A stretch of 64,000 nucleotides of DNA from Nannobrachium achirus (Eukaryota > Chordata > Actinopteri > Myctophiformes > Myctophidae). The notes beneath the pieces were generated by a model. The model searched no databases and was not told the DNA's origin. It worked only from the letters and a program-made list of their open reading frames with translations. Every line of letters starts with the position of its first letter. Position 1 is the first letter of the stretch. The position numbers and the translations under genes are program-made. Below, in pieces: positions 1 to 20,854 of the stretch. The stretch lies in the NCBI GenBank assembly GCA_963921795.1, contig OY997655.1, positions 14,162,471-14,226,470 on the forward strand, given 5' to 3'.

Positions 1-166
1 CGTGCGTGTGACGTCATTAAAATCGCCAAACATTGAATCACCAATGCAACACTGGTTCAAGCTGCATTTTTGTGTTGATATTGCGATGGTGATACATTTC
101 TATAGATATCGTGCAGCCCTAGTGTCCATGTCCCCTCTCTTCCTCTCTCTTCCTCCTCTGTTCAAG
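1..166 (+). other. ldb3 intron (3' end)
   Basis: The reading frame happens to be open here, but the sequence is not ldb3-like. It ends in a CT-rich tract and AG typical of an acceptor. Confidence 0.6.
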
Positions 167-11466
<11,300 letters not shown>

Positions 11467-12150
11467 AGAACGGCTCGATCGGTCGGTCGGTCGGTCGGTC
11501 GGTGGGTGTCCGGAGGAAACCGTGAGGACGAGAGGAGAGAGAGAACATACAAAGGGAGTAGGAAAACAAGGACAACAAGCACATATAGGAGACGGAGAAA
11601 GAGAAAGGCGGAGGGTATAAACGCCTTAGGAATGCGAGTTAGCGTATTAGCCTAGACTAGTAGAATGTTTACTTTAGCCATTAGCGTGAGAGTGTGCTAT
11701 CTGTTGTTTATATTAAGCTCAGTTTGAGCTGTACCTTGTCCTATGTATCTATCTACACAACCTCGCTTCTAGTTATTTTTTTCGTTTTGTTTTAATTATA
11801 TTTGTTCTTTGTTTTTTTCGTTTTTTTTCCCTTTTTGTTCTGCGTCTCTTAAATGAAAGGGAATTGTACAAAAAAGTATTGAAGAGAAACTGTAAAACTG
11901 ACTTGACTGTGTATCTTTTCTGTCCCCCATTCTGTACGTAAACATGATGCGCAGATATATTATATTATTGTCCGATATGTCACAGAGAGCATGCAGCTTG
12001 CGAGAAGATAAGAAGAAGGCACGCATTGGAGACACGCGTATACGAACACACTCACACAGACACTTATCCACATGCACAGAATACCGTATGTAAAAAAGAT
12101 ATGCACACATGAGAAATGTACTGATGTCAATGTGAATAAATATTTTCTTT
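11467..12150 (+). other. ldb3: ldb3 3'UTR (probable) with poly(A) signal
   Basis: This non-coding, T-rich sequence follows the stop codon. It starts with a short (GGTC)n run at about 11480-11505 and has an AATAAA at 12135-12140 followed by a T-rich stretch. The 3' end is inferred from that signal only. Confidence 0.55.
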
Positions 12151-12187
12151 AAACCAAAATGTGGAGTGTTGAATGTTAATACTCGCA

Positions 12188-12220
12188 AACACACACGCAC
12201 GCGCAAGCACGCGCACGCAC

Positions 12221-12290
<70 letters not shown>
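12188..12290. repeat. (CGCA)n/(CA)n microsatellite
   Basis: CGCACGCA units pass into a pure CA run. Confidence 0.95.
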
Positions 12291-12293
<3 letters not shown>

Positions 12294-12295
12294 AC

Positions 12296-12654
12296 AGTTT
12301 ACAGTTTACAATTTAGGCATTTAGCAGACGCTTTTAATCCAAAGCGACTTACAATAAGCAGATAACATCACAATAATAAACAAGATAATATGTCAGTACA
12401 TCATCAACAATATAACAAATGCAAATGTATATCTATCTAGAAAAAAAAACACAATATAATCAAAGTTCTTAAAAACCTAAAAACAAAAACAAATGCTAAC
12501 TAGCTTCATGTATGGTCATTGATTTTTTCTGTAGTGCTAAGGGTTTAGGTGGAGTCTGAAAAGGTGAGTCTTCAGTCCACGGCGAAAGCTAGCGAGTGAG
12601 TCCGTTGTTCTAAGTGCGACAGGGAGTTTATTCCACAACTTGGGGGCCAGGAGG

Positions 12655-12721
<67 letters not shown>

Positions 12722-12735
12722 AATGTTGCATTGTG
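12296..12735 (-). mobile_element. LINE 3' fragment (L2/CR1-like), minus strand
   Basis: The minus strand reads APKLWNKLPVALRTTDSLAS then FRRGLKTHLFRLHLNP and a stop, which is the usual extreme C-terminus of L2/CR1-type fish LINE reverse transcriptases. The 3' region continues to AAGCGTCTGCTAAATGCC near 12318-12335. A (CA)n tract (12655-12720) breaks it on the coding side. A 5'-truncated, dead copy. Confidence 0.7.
12655..12721. repeat. (CA)n microsatellite
   Basis: Uninterrupted CA dinucleotides. Confidence 0.95.
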
Positions 12736-12835
12736 TATCCATATTCTCCAGGTTTTTAGAGCTAACATGCAGCAGACAGAGTGAAAATCTGTCAATGATG
12801 CGATTACACAACCCTTTGGGGCTTTTATAAAGCCG

Positions 12836-13026
12836 ATTCAGCTTCTGCTGATATGTATGTGATACAGGCCATTAAAGGATTATTCCAAGCCTTCAAGATG
12901 AAGAATCATAATGATAAATGATATACCGTAGTAGTACACTGTATAATCTCCTTTAATCGCTGCTGTCATAAAAGATGTCACAATACCATACCATTCATCA
13001 ACTGCTGTAGGCTACAGTATATGCAG
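12836..13026. repeat. dispersed repeat, partner of 18000-18190
   Basis: Shared blocks are CATTAAAGGAYTATTCCAAGCC, TTCAAGATGAARAATCATAA, GTCATAAAAGAKATGTCA and ATCAACTGCTGT. Boundaries are approximate. Confidence 0.6.
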
Positions 13027-13312
13027 ACATGGTAAATGGTGCATTTATATAGCGCTTTTATATAGCGCTTTTATCCAAGGCACTTTACATAGATTGTGCA
13101 TTACATTCACCCATTCACGCACACATTCATACACCGGTGGCAGAGGAAACCATGCAATGCACCAACCAACTCACCGGGAGCAATTAGGGGTTCAGAGTCT
13201 TGCCCAAGGACTCTTCGACATTAACTCAGGGGGAGCCCGGATTTGAACTGGGAACCCTTCGGGAACCCTTCGTGCTCTAATAATGGTTTCTCTACGCCTG
13301 AGCTATGCTGTC
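13027..13312 (-). mobile_element. tRNA-derived SINE, copy 1
   Basis: The minus strand has an A-box-like TAGCTCAGGCGTAGAG and a B-box-like GGTTCCCAGTTCAAATCC. These are followed by the body shared with 44752 and 61168 (CTCTGAACCCCTAATTGCTC, TTGCATGGTTTCCTCTGCC) and a tail with TATAGCGCT. It belongs to the widespread tRNA-headed SINEs of fish and is not a functional tRNA. Confidence 0.8.
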
Positions 13313-13504
13313 TTATTTAAACAAAAGCTATAATGCGTGGTCTGACTCTGATGTGCATGTTGCAAATGCATTTATTCCACTTTTGCTAATCTGGGTGCAA
13401 ATATGGCCCGATGTGCAATGGGATGGAACCCCCTCAAGGATCCCACTATAATCCCTGGTTTATGTCACATACTGTATTCACCTTATTCCTGGCCACTCCC
13501 AGGA

Positions 13505-14380
13505 AGAGACTGTCTCTGAGGTAATTATTTTTACAAATATGTATTTTGGTAATTTACGTGCTAATAAATAATACTTAATAGTTGATGCATTTATCACCTG
13601 TTAACCTTCCAATGAATAAACCCAGGTGAATAGTTGATGCATTTATCACCTGTTAACCTTCCAATGAATAAACCCAGGTGGATAATTATATTATAGATAC
13701 ATAACAGCTCTATCCCAGCAGGGGGAGCCACCATCACATAATGTAGATGGAAGCACCAAACATTGGGCATATCAAGGCATGGGCGTCACAAGGGGTAGGA
13801 AAGTGGGACTGAGTTACCAGGGCCCAAGGTGGTGGAGGGGCCCTAGTAACTTTAGCTATTGAAAAATAGCAGATATACAAGCTCACAGCGCAGCACCGAG
13901 TGCCGCGCTGCGAGCTTGTAGATCCGCTATTTTTGAAAAGCCGTGAAAATGTGCGCAAATCTTTGAATATTATGTCTTTTTTAAGTGAACATTTGTAACT
14001 CAAATTTTGCTTCTGGGGGGTCCCTGGAACTAAATATTTTGAGATGGGGGGGTCCTTCACATGAAAAAGTTTGAGCATCACTGACATGGAAACATAGGTT
14101 TCTTGGCACATATTTTCACGGTTTTTCAAAAATAGCAGATCTACAAGCTCGCGCGCTGTGAGCTTGTATATCTGCTATTTTTCAATAGTTAACATTCATG
14201 GGGGGCCCACAGTGAATTCTTGTACCCAACCAGGGCCCAGAATTTGGTGTGACACCCCTGTATCAAGGCATGGCAGCTGCTCCCTGGTCAATGTTAAAAC
14301 ATGATTTTTAAAATAATTTAATTCTCTGCCAGTCCAGGTTGCCTAACCAAGCTTTCAGGACACAAGGAAGAAATCTTTTA
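13505..14380. repeat. dispersed repeat, copy 1 (split by a hAT insertion)
   Basis: It matches 32823-33170: TGATGCATTTATCACCTG, CAGGGGGAGCCACCATCACA, GAAGCACCAAACAT, CTCTGCCAGTCCAGGTTGCC, CAAGCTTTCAGGACAC. A 52-54 bp segment is tandemly duplicated at 13574-13680. The hAT at 13778-14260 interrupts it. Confidence 0.8.
13778..14260. mobile_element. hAT-like element, CAGGGGCGTCACA family, copy 1
   Basis: Left end CATGGGCGTCACA and right end TGTGACACCCCTG are flanked by a perfect 8-bp duplication tatcaagg (13770-13777, 14261-14268). It holds two GATCTACAAG-type hairpins (13857-13936, 14122-14186). Between them is a GGACCCCC-rich segment resembling one end of a CAGTGGTTCTCAA hAT. No transposase is visible. 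Confidence 0.9.
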
Positions 14381-14461
14381 GCTGTAAGCAGACGAAGGGA
14401 AAGTAGGGCGAAACACCTGGCCTGGGTGAAACACCCAGGAAAGAGGAAACTCAATGATGTT

Positions 14462-14640
14462 GGGCTCGGGGCGCCCACTGGCCTAGTGGTCAAGGCGCGT
14501 ACCACACACTAGGCTATGATGCCTGCTGGTGTTGTAGGTTCGATTCCCGATCTGGACGACCTTTGCCACATGTCATTCCCCATCTCTCTCCCCATTTCCT
14601 GTCAGTCTGCTATCCTATCAAATAAAGGCATAAAAAGCCC
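14462..14640 (+). mobile_element. tRNA-derived SINE, second family
   Basis: Head GGCCTAGTGGTCAAGGCGCG (A box) and GGTTCGATTCCCGA (B box) are followed by CATGTCATTCCCCATCTCTC, then AAATAAAGGCATAAAAAGCCC and an A-rich tail. The organisation is that of a tRNA-headed SINE; the anticodon region is not that of an intact tRNA. Confidence 0.8.
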
Positions 14641-14892
14641 ATAAACAAATCTTAAAAAAAATATATATAATATATATATATGTTGGCTCTAGTTGAAACC
14701 TGTGTTGCCATGTCTGCTTATAATACGCAATTTGGGTCTTTACAAAAAGAAGTGTAGTTGCTCTTTGGGCTTGCTTTAATGATTTTGAAACCAGTGGTTC
14801 CCATTATTTTTATATGAAGGACCCCCAGATTAATATATTAATATATTCTGAAAATATGTGGTGCCAGGGAAGATTTGTGTTGTTAAAATGTT

Positions 14893-15935
14893 TTAAAAAT
14901 ATTAAAACCTCAATTCACCTAGGCAAAACTGAATGTATCCTCTTTGGATCTAGTCAGAAACTTAGCCTTGTTGAGAACTTCACAATTAAAGTAGGTGACA
15001 CTGTGATAGAAAGAAAAAACCACATCTGCTACCTGGGTTGCATCCTGGAGGCTAACCTATCCAGTGAAAAAATGACCACCAAGGTAATCAATAAAGTCAA
15101 TCAACGAATTCGCTTCTTGCAAAGAGTTGCCCCACTGATCAATATTAAATCCCGAAAGACACTAGGAGGTGCTCTTATTGGGCCCCTCATTGATTACGGA
15201 GTCCTTGTCTGGTATCGCGACGCCCCAGCTGCCTTAAAGCTAAAGCTCCAAACAGCCCAAAACAAACTAATTAGGGTTGTGCTTGGTCTCCCTCCTCTGA
15301 CCCACCTTACCGAGCATCACCACGAAAGCGTGGGGTGGCTCAAAGTAGCTGACAGAGTACAGCATCTTGCAATGGGCCTGGTGTACAAGATACACTACAC
15401 CTCCAAGATTCCCATGTACCTGACAAACTACTTCTTAAAGGTCAAGGATGTTCACGATCATAACACCAGAGGCAGCTCCACTAATCATCATCAGCGTAGA
15501 TTTAACACTAAACAAGGCGCTAACTCGTTCTCCTGCTATACCATCAACATGTGGAACGCCCTTCCACAAGCCCTAAAGGAGAGCAAATCCCTAGCCTCCT
15601 TCAAAATTGGTATGAAAAGTCACCTTCAGACAGCAGCTACCCGTGACTTGTAAATAGACTAAGCCCCCATGCTCCCCCCCCCCTTTTTCTTTGTATTCTG
15701 CCTTTTGTATTTGAGGTCATGCTTTTGAAACTGATATTATCCTAGATAAAGTACTATGTTCTATCCGTCTGTCTTTCAATGTTATATGAGATACTTAAAG
15801 TGTGGTTCCTGTGGAAATAAGCCTCGGCTTTCTAGGATCTCCTTTTAGTTGACCTTGTACCAGTGATTTGTACTGTCATGAAACTGTACTTTTTTCTATT
15901 GCAAACTTCTAATAAATTCTTCAATCAATCAATCA
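14893..15935 (+). mobile_element. 5'-truncated LINE with C-terminal reverse-transcriptase ORF
   Basis: An open frame to TAA at 15651 begins effectively at GKTECILFGS and reads YLGCILEANLSS, LGGALIGPLIDYGVLVWY, QNKLIRVVLGLPPLT and MWNALPQALKESKSLASFK. These are the thumb/C-terminal motifs of non-LTR retrotransposon reverse transcriptases. The finger and palm (with the catalytic Asp pair) and any endonuclease are absent. The element ends in AATAAATTCTTCAATCAATC, a (CAAT)n tail. It sits inside a GGACCCCCAG-type hAT remnant starting at about 14790. The clade is uncertain. Confidence 0.75.
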
Positions 15936-15974
15936 AACTATTTTAGTTTTTTTTTCTCAACATATTTTTTTAAA

Positions 15975-16025
15975 CGGCAAATCGATAAGCTCACAATGTG
16001 TCGCAATGTGACACATTCTATTTTC
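15975..16025. repeat. GATCTACAAG-type hairpin, degenerate
   Basis: GGCAAATCGATAAGCTCACAATGTGTCGCA and TGTGACACATT retain the stem centre; the right arm is eroded. Confidence 0.5.
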
Positions 16026-16586
16026 AAATAGCCAATATAAAGTAGTAAAACTGAGCCTACATTAGCTGCTATTGGGCTTATTTTCATATACCTGGCCCCT
16101 TGTTTCTTTGGCAAAATCTGGCAACACACAATTCCCTGTTCACTTCCTTACTAGGGAGGAAGTGAGAAGATGTTGAATGAAGCAAAAAGGCAATGGCGGC
16201 GCCTATGAAGATGGCCAGGAATATGGTAATACCCATTTACCCAAAGCATTTATCATCAAAGACAATGAGAAAGTAATGTTTGACCCTAACCCTAACCCTA
16301 ACTCTTTGACAGAAGAGGCCAAATACCATAGTCAGGGGTCATCAATATGTCTGTAGGCCTACACAATCAAATGCGTCCTTGGCAAAGACTTGGTCTTCTC
16401 CGTGGCAAATTTTAGATTTTCTGTTTTACACACCATAATAATGTTCTTATTTTGATCATAACACCCTGAATGTTAGGTCCACTATGACACCATGCTAGTA
16501 CTACTGGATCTCAAACATTTTATTTGAAAGGACCCCTAACTCTGACAGTGTACAAATGGAACCAAATTGAAAATTCTTTCCATTTG

Positions 16587-16674
16587 CCAGAAACACACAA
16601 AGAGATTGCCCTGAATGACCATAACAGGTCTGTCTGTTATGGTCATTCAGGGCAATCTCTTTGTGTGTTTCTGG
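16587..16674. repeat. perfect 41-bp palindrome with 6-nt spacer
   Basis: The left arm 16587-16627 (CCAGAAACACACAAAGAGAT...) is exactly reverse-complemented at 16634-16674. The spacer is GTCTGT. It lies in a GGACCCCTAA-type hAT remnant (about 16500-16680). Confidence 0.95.
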
Positions 16675-16828
16675 TAATACTCATTTTATATGTCCATGGT
16701 ACAAAATGTCTCCCACAAGCCAACATGGCGATGACCCCTGCCCATATCTGCTAATGATACAATTAAACAACATTTGGGGATTTCATAAAGCTGAATCATA
16801 GCTGGGTTTATGCTCATGTTTATGCATA

Positions 16829-18004
16829 GCCGCAAATTGCAATACTAGATTTTATTTTAATCGGTTGAATCTAGGGTTGCAATACCTCCCATAGCCAATG
16901 CATCAAAACTGTTTTTTTGCTATCTGATTTTATTAAATGACATAAAACTCACCAATATTGGGGCTGTATGGAAAGATTGGAGTATCCTCTTTCTATCTGC
17001 AAAGTGTTTGTTTCATAAAAACCCAGCGTAGGCATGTTATGAGCTACCTTCTGTCAAGAAATTAAGTTCAGGGGATATTTTTTTCTAAGTGCTGGAGTTT
17101 GGAGGCACTTGTGGGAAGTCACTCAGTGGTCCTGTGTACCAGCTGGTTCTAAATGTCACATAATGCAGGAGGCAGCAGGACATGGCGTTATAGAAGACGA
17201 GCGCTTCCGAAGTTCAACACTTGGAAAGAAAACATGTCTGCTTGGATTTATTGACAGATATAAACCATAACATGTCTACGCTGGGTTTTTATGAAACAAA
17301 GACTTTGCAGATAGAAAAAGGATACTCCAAGCTTTCCATACAGCCCATAGACTGTAGAAAAATATGGACGATGCGAAGCCATTGGTTTCTATGCAGCGCA
17401 AACGGCCCTTTCCTACCCCTTGGAATGGGTGTCGCCATCATAGAATTGTAAAGGCATCAGAGATGCTATTGGCTGCCAACGGTCACGTGCAACCGCAGGG
17501 ATACATGGGAGAATGTGGTCGGAGCCTCCCGAAATACAGCACACGAAGAAGAACACAGCCGGCTAGTATCAGTTTAGTTGGCCACGCCCCCCCACCGCAA
17601 CTTTATCATTTATTTTAAAATAAATTGGACCACATTTCGACAAAACGAATATGATGGTGATTGAAAGGCAATTTTTAACTAGCGATAGGAACCATACAGT
17701 ATTCATGAAAATGTTAATTAAGGTTAGAAAACGAAAGGGGGAGAACGATCGGCCGGGGGGGGGGGGGGGGGGGGGGGAACAGCGCAACTAGCGGCCAATC
17801 ATAGGAAGTTTTAGTTCCGTATTGGAGTCATTTTAAATCGGCAGAACTATGCCCCTGATACAGCCCCAATGTTGGTGAGTTTGACGTTGTTAATTACAAT
17901 CCGATAGCAAAAAACTGTTTTGATGCATTGGCTGCCTATGGGAGGTATTGCAACCCTAGATTCAACATATTAAAAAAAAAATCTAGTGTTGCAATTTGCG
18001 GCTA
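16829..18004. repeat. nested fold-back repeat
   Basis: Outer arms 16829-16975 and about 17862-18004 are inverted (CCGCAAATTGCAAYACTAGA, TGCATCAAAACAGTTTTTTG, GGGTTGCAATACCTCCCATA). Inner arms at about 16970-17060 and 17225-17345 are also inverted (GGAGTATCC, TTTCATAAAAACCCAGCGTA). Into this is placed the 17350-17830 repeat shared with 51510-52045. Confidence 0.75.
17350..17830 (+). repeat. dispersed repeat, inverted partner of 51510-52045
   Basis: Shared landmarks are GACTGTAG..AAATATGGACG, GCGAAGCCATTG, AATGGGTGTCGCCATCAT, GGTCACGTGCAACCGCA, ACAGCACACGAAGAAGAACA, AACTTTATCAT and AGGAACCATA..TATTCATGA. A 23-bp G run is at 17755-17777. Homology is by eye. Confidence 0.7.
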
Positions 18005-18194
18005 GTTTATGCAATACTGGGACATTAAAGGACTATTCCAAGCCTTCAAGATGAAAAATCATAAAACGATATGAATCTCCTTTTATCCCTGCCGTCATAA
18101 AAGAGATGTCAGAATGCCATTGATCAACTGCTGTTTGCAGACATGCCGTCTTATGGAAATTAAAGCGAGACATTCTGTCTGCAAGGTCCATAAC

Positions 18195-18775
18195 CAGGGG
18201 CGTCACAAGGGGGGGAAAATGGGAATGGGACGGGTTACTAGGGCCCAAGGTGGAGGGGCCTTAATTATTTTATACTTTAGCTATTGAAAAATAGCAGATA
18301 TAAAAGCTCACAGCGCAGCAACGAGTGCCACGCTGCAAGCTTGTAGATCTGCTATTCTTGAAAAGTCGTGAAAATGTGTGCAAATCTTTGAATACGGTAT
18401 ATGTATTTTTTAAGCAAACATTTGTAACTCAAATTTTACTTCTGGGGGGTCCCTGGAACTAAATGTTTTGAGATGGGGGGTCCGCGTCCAAATACATATA
18501 ACTTTGGGGGTCCTTCACATGAAAAGGGCTGAGCACCACTGACAGAAACAGGAGGATTTGAAATATTCTTGCACAAATGTTCAAGATTTTTTTTTAAAAA
18601 GCAGATCTACAAGTATTCAGTGCCGCGCTGTGAGCTTGTACAGTATATCTGCTATTTTTAGCACAAAATAATGCGTAATAATGCGTTCCCAGTCTAAATG
18701 GATTAAACCTCCTCCCCTATGAAGAACATTCATTCATTGTACCCACAGGGCCCAGCATTTGGTAAGTCACCCCTG
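18195..18775. mobile_element. hAT-like element, CAGGGGCGTCACA family, copy 2
   Basis: Termini CAGGGGCGTCACA and TAAGTCACCCCTG lie between near-identical octamers tccataac (18187-18194) and tctataac (18776-18783). It contains two hairpins (18287-18358, 18595-18660), and the right one is eroded. Confidence 0.8.
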
Positions 18776-20323
18776 TCTATAACGCTCAGTTACTGCCAGG
18801 CAGTACGTCTGTTATAGACACAGTTTTCAATGTATTCCTGTTGAAATGTGATGACGTTTTCTTCAATTCAAATTATTTAAGTCTTAAACGATCTTTAACA
18901 TTGCATATACAACAGTTTTAAATTATGGGGAAAATACAATTAAGATTTGTAAGTAATGAAAACACGCACACAGCCACGCTAACGCAGAGGACCAGGGACA
19001 AAGGTTAATAGTTAAACACTGATATTTTCCAATAGGCCTAGGTGAGTTTCCGTAGGTGAGTTCAACAGAAACATCAACTTTTCCGCTGCTGCTCGTGTAA
19101 ACACGCACACTCACACGCAGGCACAAACACACACAAACACACACAGTGATGATGATTATCTCACTTACTGGAACCAGAGAGTCTCTGATCTCACTGTGTG
19201 CTCTGTGAAATATCTACGCCTGCAGAATTAGACCTGAAAGACCTGAAAAATTCCTAAAAAAAAGAAATCATCGAAATCCTAATGGTTTTCGGGAAAATCT
19301 GTTTCTTTATCTGTGATGCTCAAAGTTTTTAATGTCAAGGACCCCTAGAGTTATATGTATTTAACCGTGTTACAAGTAAAAGTCCATATTTCAAAATGTA
19401 TGAAAGTGTTGGTATCATGTAGGCTACTTAAAGGGCCAAAAGTAAAAGTAAATTATATTTACGTTGTGGTTCATAAAGGAATATCAGTCTATTTAAGCGA
19501 TCCTTTCATTCATGTGAAAACCCAAGGCACCAGGCATGTGCACATATAGACATCAAAGGTGGCTTAATTGAGCCCCTGCCCTATTATCTGTCTGTAAAAA
19601 GTGCTCTCTCCAGACCATGAATGCAGTTTTTACTATGGTGAATGAAATACAAATGCCCCTTTTCCATGCCATACTGTACTTGAATGCAGCATCTTATGTT
19701 GAAAGAATGGCCCTCTCTGTGTAGAAATCCATGCAATATGCAACATCTCCAGTATTCACTTGCTTTAATAGTTCAGTGTGGTATCAAGCCCCGAAAACAG
19801 CCTCACAATAGCCTCACAAGCTCACAATGCTTCGCAGTGCGACGCATTGTGAGCTTGGAGGTCGGCTATTTTCAATGTTTTCATTTCAGCCCCTGCCTCT
19901 CGTCTCTATCATTGTCTGCACGTCCCTGCAAGGCATACCCTAAACTCAGTGAGGAACATCACACCACATAATCTAATTCAGTTCACCTCAATTACATTTT
20001 TTCAATTCAAAGGAGCTTTATTGGCATTAGAAAACATAAGTTTACGTTGGCAAAGCAAGTGTCAAAAATATAATAAAAACTGTTGAAAAGGGGGAAGGTA
20101 TTTACAGCAGGGGGTACAGCAAAATGGTGTAATTTAATATTATTTACTCAGGTTCAGGTCAGGTTATACAACTTTGTCAGCTCTTATCACGTAGCCTATA
20201 CCACATGTTGGAGTTCTCAGCTGGTCCTGGAAATGATGGAGCGTTGTCCAGCTTGTAGATTAACTTTCCCCTGGGTACTTATGACAATATTATGACATGC
20301 AGTATCCAAAGGATGTGGAAGAG
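18776..20323. other. intergenic stretch upstream of the C1q gene
   Basis: I see one hairpin (19806-19873, AAGCTCACAATGC / GCATTGTGAGCTT) and a short block at 19996-20070 (CAAAGGAGCTTTATTGGCAT) resembling a common fish repeat. Otherwise there is nothing I can name. Confidence 0.5.
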
Positions 20324-20332
20324 TATATAAAA
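20324..20332 (+). promoter_or_regulatory. TATA box of the C1q gene
   Basis: TATATAAAAG starts at 20324, 56 bp upstream of the ATG at 20380, which implies a very short 5'UTR. Confidence 0.65.
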
Positions 20333-20379
20333 GCTGGCTGCAGGCATGATATCTTCAGTGAGTGACCCAAGTTTTCAAG

Positions 20380-20854
20380 ATGAACAGTCGCGGGGCTTTG
20401 CTTGTTTTGTTTGTTTTGCGCCTTTCCAAGGCCGGGGCTCAGGGCGAGAGTGGTGGACGGGTCGATGGGAGAGAGAGTCATGTTGAAGCAGCAGGCACCC
20501 TCTCATTCTCTGACATGTGGAATGAGCTGAAGCAGTTGAGAGACATTGTGATAGAGCAGAGAGAGAAGCTTAGACACACGGAGGAGTTGAGAGACATTGT
20601 GATAGAGCAGAGAGAGAAGCTTAGGGACATGGAGCGGTTGAGAGACATTGTGATAGAGCAGAGAGAGAAGCTTAGACACACGGAGGAGTTGAGAGACATT
20701 GTGATAGAGCAGAGAGAAAGGCTGAGGACCCTGGAGGCCAGGGTGGCGACCAATGAGGAGGAAGCCAAGGAGCAGAGGAACCTGGCCGCCGATCTGGGAG
20801 TGGAGCTGACCATCGCCAAACGTGCGATAGAAGGCATGGCGAAAGACAACACAG
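20380..20854 (+). CDS. C1q-like gene exon 1: signal peptide and coiled-coil repeats
   Basis: ATG at 20380; the donor GTTAGG follows 20854, leaving one base (phase 1). It encodes the signal peptide and a helical region with four 51-bp repeats at 20536-20739. Confidence 0.85.

Noticed and set aside
20362..20379. Upstream GTG as the C1q start
   Set aside because: The ATG at 20380 gives a clean signal peptide. Starting earlier would put charged residues in front of it and leave almost no 5'UTR after the TATA box.
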